Assembly: GCA_016938535.1 (NCBI GenBank)
Contig: JAFGUL010000190.1
Location: 1 to 53,071, forward strand
Origin: Candidatus Delongbacteria bacterium
GTDB lineage: Bacteria; Delongbacteria; UBA4055
Length of the DNA: 53,071 nucleotides
Direction of reading: 5' to 3'
A program made the translations under genes and the position numbers. Below the pieces are notes generated by a model that was not told the DNA's origin, made no database searches, and saw only the letters and a program-made list of their open reading frames with translations. Below, piece after piece: positions 7,792 through 17,182 of this stretch. How positions within the stretch are numbered: position 1 is the first letter of the stretch; each line of letters begins with the position of its first letter.

Positions 7792-8964
7792 ATGTTTTCA
7801 TCCATAAAACAGAACTGCGAGTTCTACAAAAAAAAATACTACCGCGGGAATGATATCTACTGCCCGTTCTGTCCGGGTTTTTTTAAGGCGGAAAGGTATC
7901 CTTTCTCCAAAGAGATAAGTTTGAACTGCCCTGTATGCGGCTCGACTCTCGAGGAGAGGACGGTGCTTTTGTTCCTTCAGACCAAAACGGAAATGATGTC
8001 GGGTGAAAAGAAGATCCTCGTTATTGCCGAACCGGGAAAGATAGCGGATTATTTCGGAAGTTTTCCGAACACGGTGCTGAAAATTTACACAGAAACGGGC
8101 GATTTTTCTATCCGCGACAACAGTTTAAAAGAGAGGTATACCGATGGGGAATTCGACCTGATCATCTGCAATTATATTCTCGAAAAAATTCCTCAGCACG
8201 AGATGGTGATAAAAGAGCTGAAAAGGATAATAAAGCCGGACGGGATCATAATGCTTCAGGCCTATGTTGACTATGAAAAGGACAAAACTGTCGAAATGTC
8301 TGTCACGCACTATAAAGACAGGCTGTCGCTCTATGGAATACCTGGCAATTACAGGCGGTTCGGCAAGGACTATCCCGGCCTTATCCGCTCGTTCGGACTT
8401 AACATGTCGAGGCTGAAATTCACTTCGGGATTTGAAAGGATACCTGAAAAGTCAATTAACCGTGATGAGATAATCTATCTTGCGCATACATCCGACAAGC
8501 CTATGCTTTCAGACAACAGCGATGTGCTTGAACAGGAAATCGCGGTTCAGGAAAAAAAGACGCGTGGAGGGCTTCTGACCGGCTGGATGTATATTGCATT
8601 TTTCGTCTTCCCTGAATCGGTAAAGAGGTCTCTGATCTCACTGCTCGGAAATTTTGAGGACAGGCAGGACAATAAGGGTAAATTCATTTACATGGTCTAT
8701 ATTCTTTTTGTTGGATTGTTCCTTTACTGGGGCACTCTCGGGTTCTTTCTTATGACATCGCATTCTCAGAAAAGTCTCGTTCAGTCAATTCACATGCTCA
8801 TCGGATGGCCTCTTTTTATAGTCGGGGGATTTTTCGGTCTCGCTATCATGGCCGGTTATGTATTTTTAAACGACAGGGTCGGACTTTTCAAAAAATCTAT
8901 CGTGGCCGTTTTCCTGCTTCTGTCAATGTGGCTGCCTATAGCGAGCGGATTTATATTCAGGTAA
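7792..8964 (+). CDS. Zinc-ribbon/methyltransferase-like membrane protein (copy B)
   Basis: A 390-residue paralogue of the protein at 5240, with the same order: zinc ribbon (YCPFC, NCPVC), methyltransferase-like domain (ILVIAEPGK, EFDLIICNYILEKI, RIIKPDGIIMLQAYVD, YGIPGNYRRFGKDY) and three C-terminal hydrophobic segments. The two copies are clearly homologous in all three parts, including the linker before the membrane region. It begins 15 bp after the serpin stop and is likely co-transcribed with it. A terminator follows at 8970. The substrate is unknown; a membrane-bound small-molecule or lipid methyltransferase is possible. Confidence 0.72.
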   Translation: MFSSIKQNCEFYKKKYYRGNDIYCPFCPGFFKAERYPFSKEISLNCPVCGSTLEERTVLLFLQTKTEMMSGEKKILVIAEPGKIADYFGSFPNTVLKIYTETGDFSIRDNSLKERYTDGEFDLIICNYILEKIPQHEMVIKELKRIIKPDGIIMLQAYVDYEKDKTVEMSVTHYKDRLSLYGIPGNYRRFGKDYPGLIRSFGLNMSRLKFTSGFERIPEKSINRDEIIYLAHTSDKPMLSDNSDVLEQEIAVQEKKTRGGLLTGWMYIAFFVFPESVKRSLISLLGNFEDRQDNKGKFIYMVYILFVGLFLYWGTLGFFLMTSHSQKSLVQSIHMLIGWPLFIVGGFFGLAIMAGYVFLNDRVGLFKKSIVAVFLLLSMWLPIASGFIFR

Positions 8965-8969
8965 AGAAA

Positions 8970-9003
8970 AAGGCAGGTTTCTTGCCTGCCTTAATCTGTT
9001 TTT
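8970..9003. terminator. Intrinsic terminator between copy B and nrdJ
   Basis: A perfect 8-bp stem (AAGGCAGG 8970-8977 with CCTGCCTT 8985-8992), 7-nt loop and a T-run at 8999-9003. An A-rich stretch on the left side could let it also serve the leftward nrdJ gene, so it is probably bidirectional between convergent genes. Confidence 0.8.
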
Positions 9004-9018
9004 ACTGTAAATATCTGA

Positions 9019-11313
9019 TCAACTGCACTTTGAATAACCGCAGGTGGGGCATGTCATACAGCCTTCCTGCATATACATTGATCCGTTGCATTTCGGGCAG
9101 ATGACCCCTTTTCTCGATGAAGATTTAGGTTCTTCAGTCTTAACTTCGGCTTTCCCCTCGCTCTTAACCGTATCAACATAATATTTTTTCAATATCTTGC
9201 CTATTGCATCGGGAGTTGAAAGTATCTGCTCGCCGTTGTGCCATACAGCATTCGGGCTGCCGATACCGATCAGCTGTTTGACGATCACATTGATATCTAT
9301 ACCTGATCTTAATGCCAGCGAGACCATACGGCTTATTGCTTCACTCTGGGCTGCAGCGTTACCGCCGGCTTTTCCTATCGAGGCGAAAAGTTCAAAAGGC
9401 TTGCCGTCTATTGTGTTTACAGTTACATACATTACACCGTCCCCGGTATTGACCTTATATGTCTTTCCTTCAACAACATCGGGTCTGACTTTGGGCTTGT
9501 GAGTATCTTCCTGCTTCTCGGCGTCCCTGTCCTCTTTGGTCTTGTTGCCTGTGTTTAAAACCTGATACGGACGGCAGCCGTCCCTGTAAACAGTTATTCC
9601 CTTGCAGGCTGATTCATAAGCCTGGAGATAAGCGTTCTTGATGTCTTCTTTAGTTGCTGAATTATCGAAATTTATCGTTTTTGATATGGAGCTGTCAACG
9701 AATTCCTGGAAAGCGGACTGCATGGCCACATGGTAATACGGATCGATCTCCTGAGCGGTCACAAAGATATTTTTGATGTCTTCGGGAATCTCGTCAATGT
9801 CGGACAGTTTTCCGGTCTGTGAGATCTTTTCCATCAGTTCTTCGGAGTAGATCCCTCTTTCCTTCAGAGTTTCCTCGAGCACGGGATTGACATAGAGAAG
9901 TTTTTTATCATCCATGACCTGCTTGACGAACACGAGAGCGAAATTAGGTTCGATACCGCCTGAAGTCTCCGCGAGCATTCCGATTGTTCCGGTCGGTGCT
10001 ACAGTTGTAACATTTGAGTTTCTCATCGGATGAGTGTAAATAGACTTATCAATATTCGGGAAGGATCCTCTCTCATCCGCAAGTCTTTTTGATGCTTCCT
10101 GCGCATTCGAGTGAATAAATGCCATTAACTGTTTGCCGAAAGTCACGGCCTCATCGCTGTCGTAGGGAAGTCCCATTTTATACAGAAGATCCGCGTATCC
10201 CATTACTCCGAGTCCGATGTTCCTGTTCGCTTTGGCCATGTCATGTATTTTCTTGATGGGGTATTTACCTGCTTCGATGACATTATCCAGGAAGAGTACG
10301 CAGTCGGAAACCGTCTCCTGAAGCCTGTCCCAGTCAATTGAATTATTCTCTTTAATATAATAATTGCTTACATTGATCGAGCCGAGATTACAGCTCCCGT
10401 ATGGAAGAAGAGGCTGCTCTCCGCAGGGATTTGTAGCTGCAATTTTTCCGACTCCGGGCAGAGTGTTCTTCGCATTGACCTTGTCAATAAATACAAGTCC
10501 GGGCTCGCCTGTTGACCATGCGTTGTGAACGATAGCTTCCATGACCTCTCTTGCGTTCGCCATACCGACGGGTTTTTCCTTGTGGTAGAGTACATAATCC
10601 GTTCCTGCTTTGTAAGCTTTCATGAAATCGTCTGTTACAGCGACTGAAATATTGAAGTTGGTGAACTTTGAAGTGTCTTCTTTGCACTTGATAAAATTCA
10701 TGATCTCGGGATGATCCACACGCATTATGCCCATGTTCGCGCCCCTTCTGACACCACCCTGCTTGATGGTCTCGGTAGCGGCGTTGAAAACTGACATAAA
10801 AGAGATCGGTCCGCTTGCCGTTCCGGCCGTTGACTGCACATTTGATCCCGAAGGTCTCAGATTTGAGAAATCGAATCCCGTTCCTCCGCCTGATTTGTGA
10901 ATAAGAGCCGCGTCCTTGACTGCGTTGAAGATCCCTTCCATCGAGTCCTCGACAGGAAGCACAAAACATGCGCTCAGGTTCGGGAGCTCTCTTCCTGCGT
11001 TCATAAGAGTAGGTGAGTTTGGCATAAAATCCTTGTTCGCCATGAGCGCGTAGAACCTGTCCTCGATCTCCATGACTTCTTCATTCGTGATATCCGGATT
11101 CGCCTTTCTGCTTCCGTCGGCGATCGCCTTTGCGACCCTTATAAAAAGGTCTCTCGGGGTTTCTTTAGGGATCTTTGTATCGAGATCTTTAATAAGGTAT
11201 CTCTTTTTAAGTATCACGAGAGAATTTTCAGTGAATTCGATCTCGGGAAATCTGTCGTCGGGATTTGCGTTTTTAACGGCGGTCTTTTCTGCTTTTTTTG
11301 TTTTTTCGGTCAT
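9019..11313 (-). CDS. nrdJ: Class II (adenosylcobalamin-dependent) ribonucleotide reductase
   Basis: A 764-residue protein reducing ribonucleotides to deoxyribonucleotides with coenzyme B12, independent of oxygen. Typical motifs are FMPNSPTLMNAGRELPNLSACFV, IHKSGGGTGFDFSNLRPSG, QGGVRRGANMG, NPCGEQPLLPYGSCNLGS (active-site Cys and Glu) and APTGTIGMLAETSGGIEP. The C-terminal part has the TSCPD-type domain (TYKVNTGDGVMYVTVN) and a Cys-rich tail with CPKC and CPTC, used for re-reduction. No ATP-cone is seen at the N-terminus. GGAG precedes the ATG. Its promoter at 11376-11405 and tandem NrdR boxes further upstream indicate control by NrdR. Confidence 0.97.
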   Translation of the reverse strand: MTEKTKKAEKTAVKNANPDDRFPEIEFTENSLVILKKRYLIKDLDTKIPKETPRDLFIRVAKAIADGSRKANPDITNEEVMEIEDRFYALMANKDFMPNSPTLMNAGRELPNLSACFVLPVEDSMEGIFNAVKDAALIHKSGGGTGFDFSNLRPSGSNVQSTAGTASGPISFMSVFNAATETIKQGGVRRGANMGIMRVDHPEIMNFIKCKEDTSKFTNFNISVAVTDDFMKAYKAGTDYVLYHKEKPVGMANAREVMEAIVHNAWSTGEPGLVFIDKVNAKNTLPGVGKIAATNPCGEQPLLPYGSCNLGSINVSNYYIKENNSIDWDRLQETVSDCVLFLDNVIEAGKYPIKKIHDMAKANRNIGLGVMGYADLLYKMGLPYDSDEAVTFGKQLMAFIHSNAQEASKRLADERGSFPNIDKSIYTHPMRNSNVTTVAPTGTIGMLAETSGGIEPNFALVFVKQVMDDKKLLYVNPVLEETLKERGIYSEELMEKISQTGKLSDIDEIPEDIKNIFVTAQEIDPYYHVAMQSAFQEFVDSSISKTINFDNSATKEDIKNAYLQAYESACKGITVYRDGCRPYQVLNTGNKTKEDRDAEKQEDTHKPKVRPDVVEGKTYKVNTGDGVMYVTVNTIDGKPFELFASIGKAGGNAAAQSEAISRMVSLALRSGIDINVIVKQLIGIGSPNAVWHNGEQILSTPDAIGKILKKYYVDTVKSEGKAEVKTEEPKSSSRKGVICPKCNGSMYMQEGCMTCPTCGYSKCS

Positions 11314-11375
11314 AGTTTCGTCTCCAATAGGGTTGATTATCGCAAGTATTTTATTGTCTGAAATGTCAGGTCTTC

Positions 11376-11405
11376 AATATAACAATTTATGAAAGTCATT
11401 GTCAA
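11376..11405 (-). promoter_or_regulatory. nrdJ promoter
   Basis: On the minus strand: TTGACA (11405-11400), 18 bp, TATATT (11381-11376). The leader is about 55 nt long. Confidence 0.75.
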
Positions 11406-11422
11406 GTGGTTTTTTAAGAAAA

Positions 11423-11470
11423 ACACAATATGTTGTGGTGTGTTATTAAAAATTACACTATATGATGTGG
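11423..11470 (-). promoter_or_regulatory. Tandem NrdR boxes upstream of nrdJ
   Basis: Two 16-bp sites, ACACAATATGTTGTGG (11423-11438) and ACACTATATGATGTGG (11455-11470), fit the NrdR-box pattern ACACWATATATWGTGT. Their centres are 32 bp apart, three helical turns, as in other NrdR-regulated nrd promoters. They lie just upstream of the -35 element. A third half-site (ACACAATATA on the minus strand, about 11511-11520) is weaker. The rest of the 319-bp gap between nrdJ and guaA holds only the two divergent promoters. Confidence 0.82.
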
Positions 11471-11574
11471 TTTAGGCTGATATTTGTGTGGCAGGGAATA
11501 GGCTGTTTTCTATATTGTGTTTCTCATAAAATTCTAATAATACGCAATATAAAGGCATATTGCTATCTCTTTTC

Positions 11575-11603
11575 TTGTAAATTTATCAGATTTTGATTAT
11601 CTT
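11575..11603 (+). promoter_or_regulatory. Probable guaA promoter
   Basis: TTGTAA (11575-11580), 17 bp, TATCTT (11598-11603), followed by AAGGAG about 6 nt before the guaA ATG. Confidence 0.55.
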
Positions 11604-11632
11604 TAGCGCATTCTTTATAAAAGGAGCCGGTC

Positions 11633-13198
11633 ATGAACCACGAAAAAATACTCATATTGGACTTCGGAAGCCAGTACAATCAGCTTATAGCAAGAAGGAT
11701 CAGGGAGAACAGTGTTTACTGCGAACTTAAGCCGTATTTCACCTCGATCGAAGAAATAAAAAAGTTCAAGCCGAAGGGAATAGTATTTTCAGGCGGACCG
11801 AACTCTGTCTATGCTCTCAATTCACCTGATGTCCCCGATGAAATACTGAAGCTCGGAGTACCAATTCTTGGTATATGTTACGGAATGCAGCTCATCACCA
11901 AAAAGCTCGGTGGAAAGGTCGAAAGGAGCAATGAGCAGGAATTCGGGCTGGCGGAAGTGAACCTCACGGCCGATGATGAGATCTTTGACGGCATAGCAAA
12001 AAAGAATAAGGGCTGGAAGGTCTGGATGAGCCACGGCGACAAGGTTGTAAAGCTGCCGAAGGGTTTCGAAAGTATCGGTTACAGCGTAAACACTCCCGCG
12101 GCCGTCATGAGCAACTCAAAGGATAAGATCTACGGCGTTCAGTTCCATCCCGAAGTCAACCATACTGATAACGGCGGAAAATTTTTAGATAATTTCGTGA
12201 AAAAAATATGCGGATGCAGAGGCGACTGGACAGCTTCGAACTTCATAGAGGAAAGCATCGAAAATATAAAGAAAACCGTCGGGAACAAAAAAGTCGTCCT
12301 CGGATTCTCAGGTGGAGTTGATTCTTCAGTCGCGGCATTACTTCTCCATAAAGCGATCGGCAAAAATCTTATAAATATATTCGTTGACAACGGACTTTTA
12401 AGGCTGAATGAGAGAGAATCTGTAATAAAAAGGTTCAAGGAAAAGCTCGGACTGAACCTCATTGTAGCGGACGCGGAAGATCAGTTCCTCAGAGAGCTTA
12501 AAGGCATAAAAGATCCCGAAAGAAAAAGGAAGATCATCGGTAAGGAATTCATCGAGGTTTTTCACGCTGAAATAGACAAGATCAAGAAGAAAGAGGGCGG
12601 AACGGTCGAATACCTTGCGCAGGGAACGATCTATCCAGATGTCATAGAATCAGTAAGTGCGAAAGGAGGACCCTCGGCCACCATCAAATCGCATCACAAT
12701 GTCGGAGGACTGCCCAAAGAAATGAAGCTCAAGGTCATAGAGCCGTTAAGAGATCTGTTCAAGGATGAGGTCAGAAGGGTCGGAAAAGAGCTCGGACTTC
12801 ACGCAGACCTTGTAAAAAGACATCCGTTCCCCGGTCCCGGCCTCGGAGTGCGCGTCATAGGCAGCATATCCAAAAAGAAGCTCGAAATATTAAGAAAAGC
12901 GGACGCTATATATATTGAAGAGATAAGAAAAGAGGGCGTTTACGATGCGATCGGACAGGCTTTTGCCGTATTTCTGCCGGTTAAGACCGTCGGAGTAATG
13001 GGTGACGAGAGAACTTACGACAATGTAATAGCCTTAAGAGCGGTCAGAACAATAGACTTCATGACAGCCGACTGCTACCCTTTCACGCACGAATTTCTGG
13101 CGCGCGTCTCCACAAGGATAATAAACGAGGTCAGAGGCGTCAACCGCGTAGTCTATGACATAAGCACCAAACCGCCCGCCACAATAGAGTGGGAATGA
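11633..13198 (+). CDS. guaA: GMP synthase (glutamine-hydrolysing)
   Basis: A 521-residue two-domain enzyme converting XMP to GMP with glutamine and ATP. The N-terminal class I amidotransferase domain has the nucleophile in LGICYGMQL and the His-Glu pair in VQFHPEV. The ATP pyrophosphatase domain starts at about residue 215 with GFSGGVDSS. The C-terminal dimerisation domain ends in the usual PPATIEWE. Length is normal. It is divergent from nrdJ and convergent with fabG, with only 9 bp between the stops. Its partner guaB lies 38 kb away in the same window, not in an operon with it. Confidence 0.98.
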   Translation: MNHEKILILDFGSQYNQLIARRIRENSVYCELKPYFTSIEEIKKFKPKGIVFSGGPNSVYALNSPDVPDEILKLGVPILGICYGMQLITKKLGGKVERSNEQEFGLAEVNLTADDEIFDGIAKKNKGWKVWMSHGDKVVKLPKGFESIGYSVNTPAAVMSNSKDKIYGVQFHPEVNHTDNGGKFLDNFVKKICGCRGDWTASNFIEESIENIKKTVGNKKVVLGFSGGVDSSVAALLLHKAIGKNLINIFVDNGLLRLNERESVIKRFKEKLGLNLIVADAEDQFLRELKGIKDPERKRKIIGKEFIEVFHAEIDKIKKKEGGTVEYLAQGTIYPDVIESVSAKGGPSATIKSHHNVGGLPKEMKLKVIEPLRDLFKDEVRRVGKELGLHADLVKRHPFPGPGLGVRVIGSISKKKLEILRKADAIYIEEIRKEGVYDAIGQAFAVFLPVKTVGVMGDERTYDNVIALRAVRTIDFMTADCYPFTHEFLARVSTRIINEVRGVNRVVYDISTKPPATIEWE

Positions 13199-13207
13199 TC
13201 ATGATCT

Positions 13208-13954
13208 TTAACCCTGCATGACCATACCGCCGCATACATTGACGACCTGTCCGGTTATATAGGACGCCATATCTGAAGCGAGAAATACTGCCGCATTTGC
13301 TACATCTTTGGGATAGCCGAGGCTGCTGACCGGTATAAGTTTTGTGAGACTTTCTTTTGCCTGATCGGAAAGTTTTTCGGTCATTTCGGATACAATGAAT
13401 CCGGGAGCTATTGCGTTGACCCTGATGCCTCTGGACCCGAGCTCTTTAGCGCTGGTTTTTGTCATTCCTATCACACCCGCTTTTGAGGCTGAGTAGTTTA
13501 TCTGACCGGGGTTTCCCATTTCACCGACGACTGAAGTGATGTTGATGATCCTACCGCTTCTCTGCTTCATCATGGGTCTTGTAACTGCTTTTGTGCAGTT
13601 GAACACGCCTTTGAGATTTATGTTGATGACCATATCCCATTCCTGCTCCGACATTCTCATGATAAGATTGTCCCGGGTAACTCCCGCATTGTTTACAATT
13701 ATATCTATCTGACCGAAAGTTTCTATCGTTTTATTTACAAGTTCCTCGACTTCTTCGTATTTTGATACATCGGCCTTGACCGCTATAGTTTCAACTTTGT
13801 ATTTATCTTTTATCTCTTTTGCTGTTCCGTCAGCAAGCTCCTGAAGTATATCCGAGATCACTACTTTTGCGCCGTGAGCGGCATATTCTTCGGCTATCGC
13901 TTTTCCGATACCTCTTGCGGAACCTGTAATTATCGCTATCTTATCTTTGAGCAT
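13208..13954 (-). CDS. fabG: 3-oxoacyl-[ACP] reductase
   Basis: A 248-residue short-chain dehydrogenase that reduces 3-ketoacyl-ACP with NADPH. It has the cofactor motif TGSARGIG, NNAGVTRDNLIMRM, catalytic Ser in INITSVVG and the YSASK pair, ending in the family-typical GQVVNVCGGMVM. It is the last gene of the leftward plsX-fabH-fabD-fabG run, 9 bp after fabD. The expected next gene, acpP, is absent: guaA converges here instead. Confidence 0.96.
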   Translation of the reverse strand: MLKDKIAIITGSARGIGKAIAEEYAAHGAKVVISDILQELADGTAKEIKDKYKVETIAVKADVSKYEEVEELVNKTIETFGQIDIIVNNAGVTRDNLIMRMSEQEWDMVININLKGVFNCTKAVTRPMMKQRSGRIINITSVVGEMGNPGQINYSASKAGVIGMTKTSAKELGSRGIRVNAIAPGFIVSEMTEKLSDQAKESLTKLIPVSSLGYPKDVANAAVFLASDMASYITGQVVNVCGGMVMQG

Positions 13955-13963
13955 GATCTCCTC

Positions 13964-14890
13964 CTACAAAGCTAAATTATTTAAATCCTCAAGAGTCTGA
14001 ACGCCGAAGAACCTGACATCTCTCGATATTCTCTTTCCCAGTCCCTGAAGCACATTGCCCGGTCCCGCCTCGATGAAAGTATCAACTCCTTCTTCTATCA
14101 TCGCCTGAATTGTTTTTGTCCAGAGAACCGGAGACATCACCTGATCGACCAGGAGCTTTTTGAGTTCATTTTTATCGGAAGTGGCTTTAGCTGTCACATT
14201 TGGAACGACGGGTATTAAAGTATCTGAGAATTCAACTCCGGAAAGTTTGGATTTTAGCGGTTCTACTGCGGAGTTCATCAGCGGGGAGTGAAAAGCTCCG
14301 CTTACGACAAGTTCTTTTACTATCTTCGCACCTTTTGATTTGGCCACTTCCATGCCTTTCCTTACTCCGTCAATTGATCCGGAAATAACTATTTGACCGG
14401 GAGAATTGAAATTGGCAGGCTGAACGATCCCTGATCCAGAAGCTTCTTTACACACTTCAAAGATCATTTCGTCGTCAGGAAGTCCTACAACTGCAGCCAT
14501 TGTTCCGGGGTTATCCTCTCCCGCTTTCTGCATCTCTGCTCCTCTAAGGGCTACAACTTTCAGAGCTTCTTCAAAGGGCATTGCTCCGGCACATACTAGA
14601 GCTGAATATTCTCCGAGGCTGTGTCCGGCTGTGATAACCGGTTTTATACCTTTCTCCTGAAGCAATTTATTGACTATAACCGACAGAACAAATATAGCCG
14701 GCTGAGTTATCTTAGTCTGTTTAAGATCTTCCAGCGGTCCCTCGAACGAGACCTTTTTAATATCGAAACCAAGAATGTCATTGGCTTTATCATAATATTC
14801 TTTCGCAACGGGTGAATTATCGTAAAGGTCTTTTCCCATACCTACGAACTGAGATGCCTGTCCGGGAAAAATAAAAGCAGTTTTTGACAT
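13964..14890 (-). CDS. fabD: Malonyl-CoA:ACP transacylase
   Basis: A 308-residue enzyme that loads malonate from CoA to acyl carrier protein. Motifs: FIFPGQASQFVGMGKDL, the nucleophile elbow GHSLGEYSAL, the Arg in ALRGAEMQKA and the His in VSGAFHSPLM. Normal length. It lies between fabH (13 bp away) and fabG (9 bp away) in one operon. Confidence 0.96.
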   Translation of the reverse strand: MSKTAFIFPGQASQFVGMGKDLYDNSPVAKEYYDKANDILGFDIKKVSFEGPLEDLKQTKITQPAIFVLSVIVNKLLQEKGIKPVITAGHSLGEYSALVCAGAMPFEEALKVVALRGAEMQKAGEDNPGTMAAVVGLPDDEMIFEVCKEASGSGIVQPANFNSPGQIVISGSIDGVRKGMEVAKSKGAKIVKELVVSGAFHSPLMNSAVEPLKSKLSGVEFSDTLIPVVPNVTAKATSDKNELKKLLVDQVMSPVLWTKTIQAMIEEGVDTFIEAGPGNVLQGLGKRISRDVRFFGVQTLEDLNNLAL

Positions 14891-14903
14891 AAGAACTCCG
14901 AAA

Positions 14904-15920
14904 TTAGATTTTAATTACTAGGCCGCCCCATGTGAAACCACCGCCGAAAGCTGCAGCAAGAACTACATCGCCTTTTTTTATCCTTCCCTGCTTTATTGCC
15001 TGATCGAGGGCAACGGGGATTGAGGCTGATGAAGTGTTTCCGACTTTTTCAATATTTCTCATTACTTTCTCGTCGGGCATTTTTACTCTTTCAGCTATAG
15101 CGTCAATTATCCTTAGATTAGCCTGGTGGGGTATCAGGAAAGTAAGGTCTTCTTCAGTGATCCCGGCGTCTTCCATCGCTTTTTCTGCAGATTCTATCAT
15201 GGCCCTGACAGCATATTTATAAACTTTGTTCCCCTGCATTCTGATCGTCGAGCGTTTGTCAATACCGTTATCATCGAACATTTTTTCCTGATCCTGAACC
15301 TTTTTATTAACCCTCGTTCCACCGCCGTATGACCAGAGGAGTTCTGCGAGTTCGCCGTTACTTTTAATGTATGAGCCTATCATTCCGTTATCACCGTCAG
15401 CAGGCTGAACGACAACTGCTCCGGCGGCATCACCGAAAAGTACATATGTCGCTCTGTCATTTATGTCCGCAAGCGATGTTAAGAATTCCGCTCCGACAAC
15501 AAGGATATTTTTGAATTTACCGGTCGAGATATATCCTTCAGCAATAGTCATTGCGTAAATCCATCCTGTACACGCCGCTGAAATATCGAAAGCTGCAGCA
15601 TTCACTGCGCCGAGATTTTTCTGGACGAAGATAGCAGTAGACGGGAAGTGCATATCCGGGCTGATAGTTGCTACTATAATGCAGTCAATATCTTCAGGAC
15701 TCAGACCCGCATCCTCAATGGCCGCTTTTCCTGCTGCTGTCGCCATGTCTGATGTTGAAAGGTTACTTTTACCTATAACTCTTCTTTCTTTTATTCCGAC
15801 TCTCTGGGTGATCCACTCGTCCGTTGTATCCATAATTTTTTCAAGATCTTTATTCGTAAGAACATTTTCAGGTAAAAAATGTCCGGTTCCCGCAATTTTC
15901 AGTATTGGTTTCTTTTTCAT
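14904..15920 (-). CDS. fabH: 3-oxoacyl-[ACP] synthase III
   Basis: A 338-residue condensing enzyme that starts fatty-acid synthesis from acyl-CoA and malonyl-ACP. The Cys-His-Asn triad is visible: Cys in DISAACTGW, His in LIPHQANLRI and Asn in VGNTSSASIPVAL. The end, GFTWGGLVIKI, is typical. The gene follows plsX by 18 bp. Confidence 0.97.
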   Translation of the reverse strand: MKKKPILKIAGTGHFLPENVLTNKDLEKIMDTTDEWITQRVGIKERRVIGKSNLSTSDMATAAGKAAIEDAGLSPEDIDCIIVATISPDMHFPSTAIFVQKNLGAVNAAAFDISAACTGWIYAMTIAEGYISTGKFKNILVVGAEFLTSLADINDRATYVLFGDAAGAVVVQPADGDNGMIGSYIKSNGELAELLWSYGGGTRVNKKVQDQEKMFDDNGIDKRSTIRMQGNKVYKYAVRAMIESAEKAMEDAGITEEDLTFLIPHQANLRIIDAIAERVKMPDEKVMRNIEKVGNTSSASIPVALDQAIKQGRIKKGDVVLAAAFGGGFTWGGLVIKI

Positions 15921-15938
15921 TCGACCACCTGCATTATT

Positions 15939-16868
15939 TTATATTTCACTATATTTCAGACACATCTCCAAACCTGCCTTAACCGCGCCGGCGCCGGATT
16001 TTCCGTGCCCGAGAGCAACTTTCCCGTTAAGTCCCAGCAAAAAGGCCGCTCCAACTTTTTCATAGCTGAGATCATTCACTAAAAAATTTAAGAAATTATC
16101 AGTGATTTCACAATCCTTATTATTATAAATATTTTTGAGCGCATCATTAAAAGATTCAATAAGTTTTAGAGCAATATTGCCGGAAAGTCCGTCGCAGATG
16201 ATTATGTCAGCATCTGTAAAAAGCAGCCCGTCGCCTTCGATATTCCCGCTAAAGTTATATTCACTTTCATCAAGCATACGATAGAGGGTCTTGTGCTCGG
16301 TTGTTCCTTTCCATGACTCGGTGCCTATGTTCAGTAATTTAATTTCAGGATCCTTTGATCCGAAAATTTTTGAATATACATCAGCTGCTTCTTTAAGGTG
16401 AGCGAAGTATTTATCGGCTGCGAAATTATAGTTTCCCATCGCGCCGACATCAAAAAGTGCGAGAGGTTTTCTTTCATACATCGGAATGAATGACATCAGG
16501 GCAGGCGGAATGTTTTCGGTTTTTAAGCCGAGAATTTCTGTGGAGTTTAAAATGACAGCACCGGAGTTCCCGCATGAAAATGCGCAGTCGGCTTTTTTCT
16601 GTTCAACGGCTTTTATGCATACTGCGATAGTATTGTCGGGCTTGTCTTTTTTTGAAATATACGGGGATTCTTCGAGAGTCACCGCATGTTCAGAAAATTC
16701 TACGGTTATGTTATTTTTTAAAAGCTCTTTGAGTTCGGTTCTGTGGTTCGGCAGTGATGTGCAGAGGATCAATTCTGTTTCAGGATGCAGCCTGTTGAAC
16801 TCTGTAATGCCTTCAATTACACTGTCGGGAGCAGTTTCTCCGCCCATTATGTCTATTGCTATTTTCAT
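15939..16868 (-). CDS. plsX: Phosphate acyltransferase PlsX
   Basis: A 309-residue enzyme making acyl-phosphate from acyl-ACP, which feeds phospholipid synthesis. It opens with IAIDIMGGETAPDSVIEG (the usual MGGD reads MGGE), with SCGNSGAVILNS, YERKPLALFDVGA, LLNIGTE, IICDGLSGNIALKL and VGAAFLLGLNGKVALGHGKS later on. It is a little shorter than common homologues (about 330). It is preceded by rpmF, the usual order, but a strong hairpin terminator lies between them. Confidence 0.94.
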   Translation of the reverse strand: MKIAIDIMGGETAPDSVIEGITEFNRLHPETELILCTSLPNHRTELKELLKNNITVEFSEHAVTLEESPYISKKDKPDNTIAVCIKAVEQKKADCAFSCGNSGAVILNSTEILGLKTENIPPALMSFIPMYERKPLALFDVGAMGNYNFAADKYFAHLKEAADVYSKIFGSKDPEIKLLNIGTESWKGTTEHKTLYRMLDESEYNFSGNIEGDGLLFTDADIIICDGLSGNIALKLIESFNDALKNIYNNKDCEITDNFLNFLVNDLSYEKVGAAFLLGLNGKVALGHGKSGAGAVKAGLEMCLKYSEI

Positions 16869-16889
16869 GAGAAGGACTTTTTAATTAAA

Positions 16890-16940
16890 TAAAAAAGCCG
16901 CAACATTTTCCAAAATTATTTATTCTGGCGTGTTGCGGCT
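16890..16940 (-). terminator. Terminator between rpmF and plsX
   Basis: On the minus strand AGCCGCAACA pairs perfectly with TGTTGCGGCT (10 bp; + coordinates 16931-16940 and 16896-16905), followed by a run of T (16896-16890). The loop is 25 nt. It lies 9 bp beyond the rpmF stop and 22 bp before plsX, so it probably reduces read-through from rpmF into the fatty-acid genes. Confidence 0.8.
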
Positions 16941-16948
16941 GACTTTTG

Positions 16949-17131
16949 TTAATGGGCTTTTACGCTGATCACAGATTTTCCTTTGTAATATCCGCAGGTG
17001 GGACATACTCTGTGAGACAGTTTTGGAGCCGAACAGTTTGGACATTTGGAAGTGCTTTTCGCTTCCAGTTTCCAGTGATTCTTTCTCGATTTCGCTTTCG
17101 CTTTCGAGGTTTTCCTCTTTGGTACCGGCAT
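16949..17131 (-). CDS. rpmF: 50S ribosomal protein L32
   Basis: A 60-residue protein with the L32 hallmark MPVPKRKTSKAKAKSRK and a C-terminal zinc ribbon (KCPNC and VCPTCGYYKGK). The ATG at 17131 is preferred over the TTG three bases upstream: GGAG lies 7 nt before it and L32 normally begins M-A/P-V-P-K. The gene follows the DUF177 gene by 51 bp, the conserved yceD-rpmF pairing. Confidence 0.95.
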   Translation of the reverse strand: MPVPKRKTSKAKAKSRKNHWKLEAKSTSKCPNCSAPKLSHRVCPTCGYYKGKSVISVKAH

Positions 17132-17182
17132 CAAGTTTCTCCATGTTGGTTAATACTGATCTCTTGCGATTATTTAGAGAGA

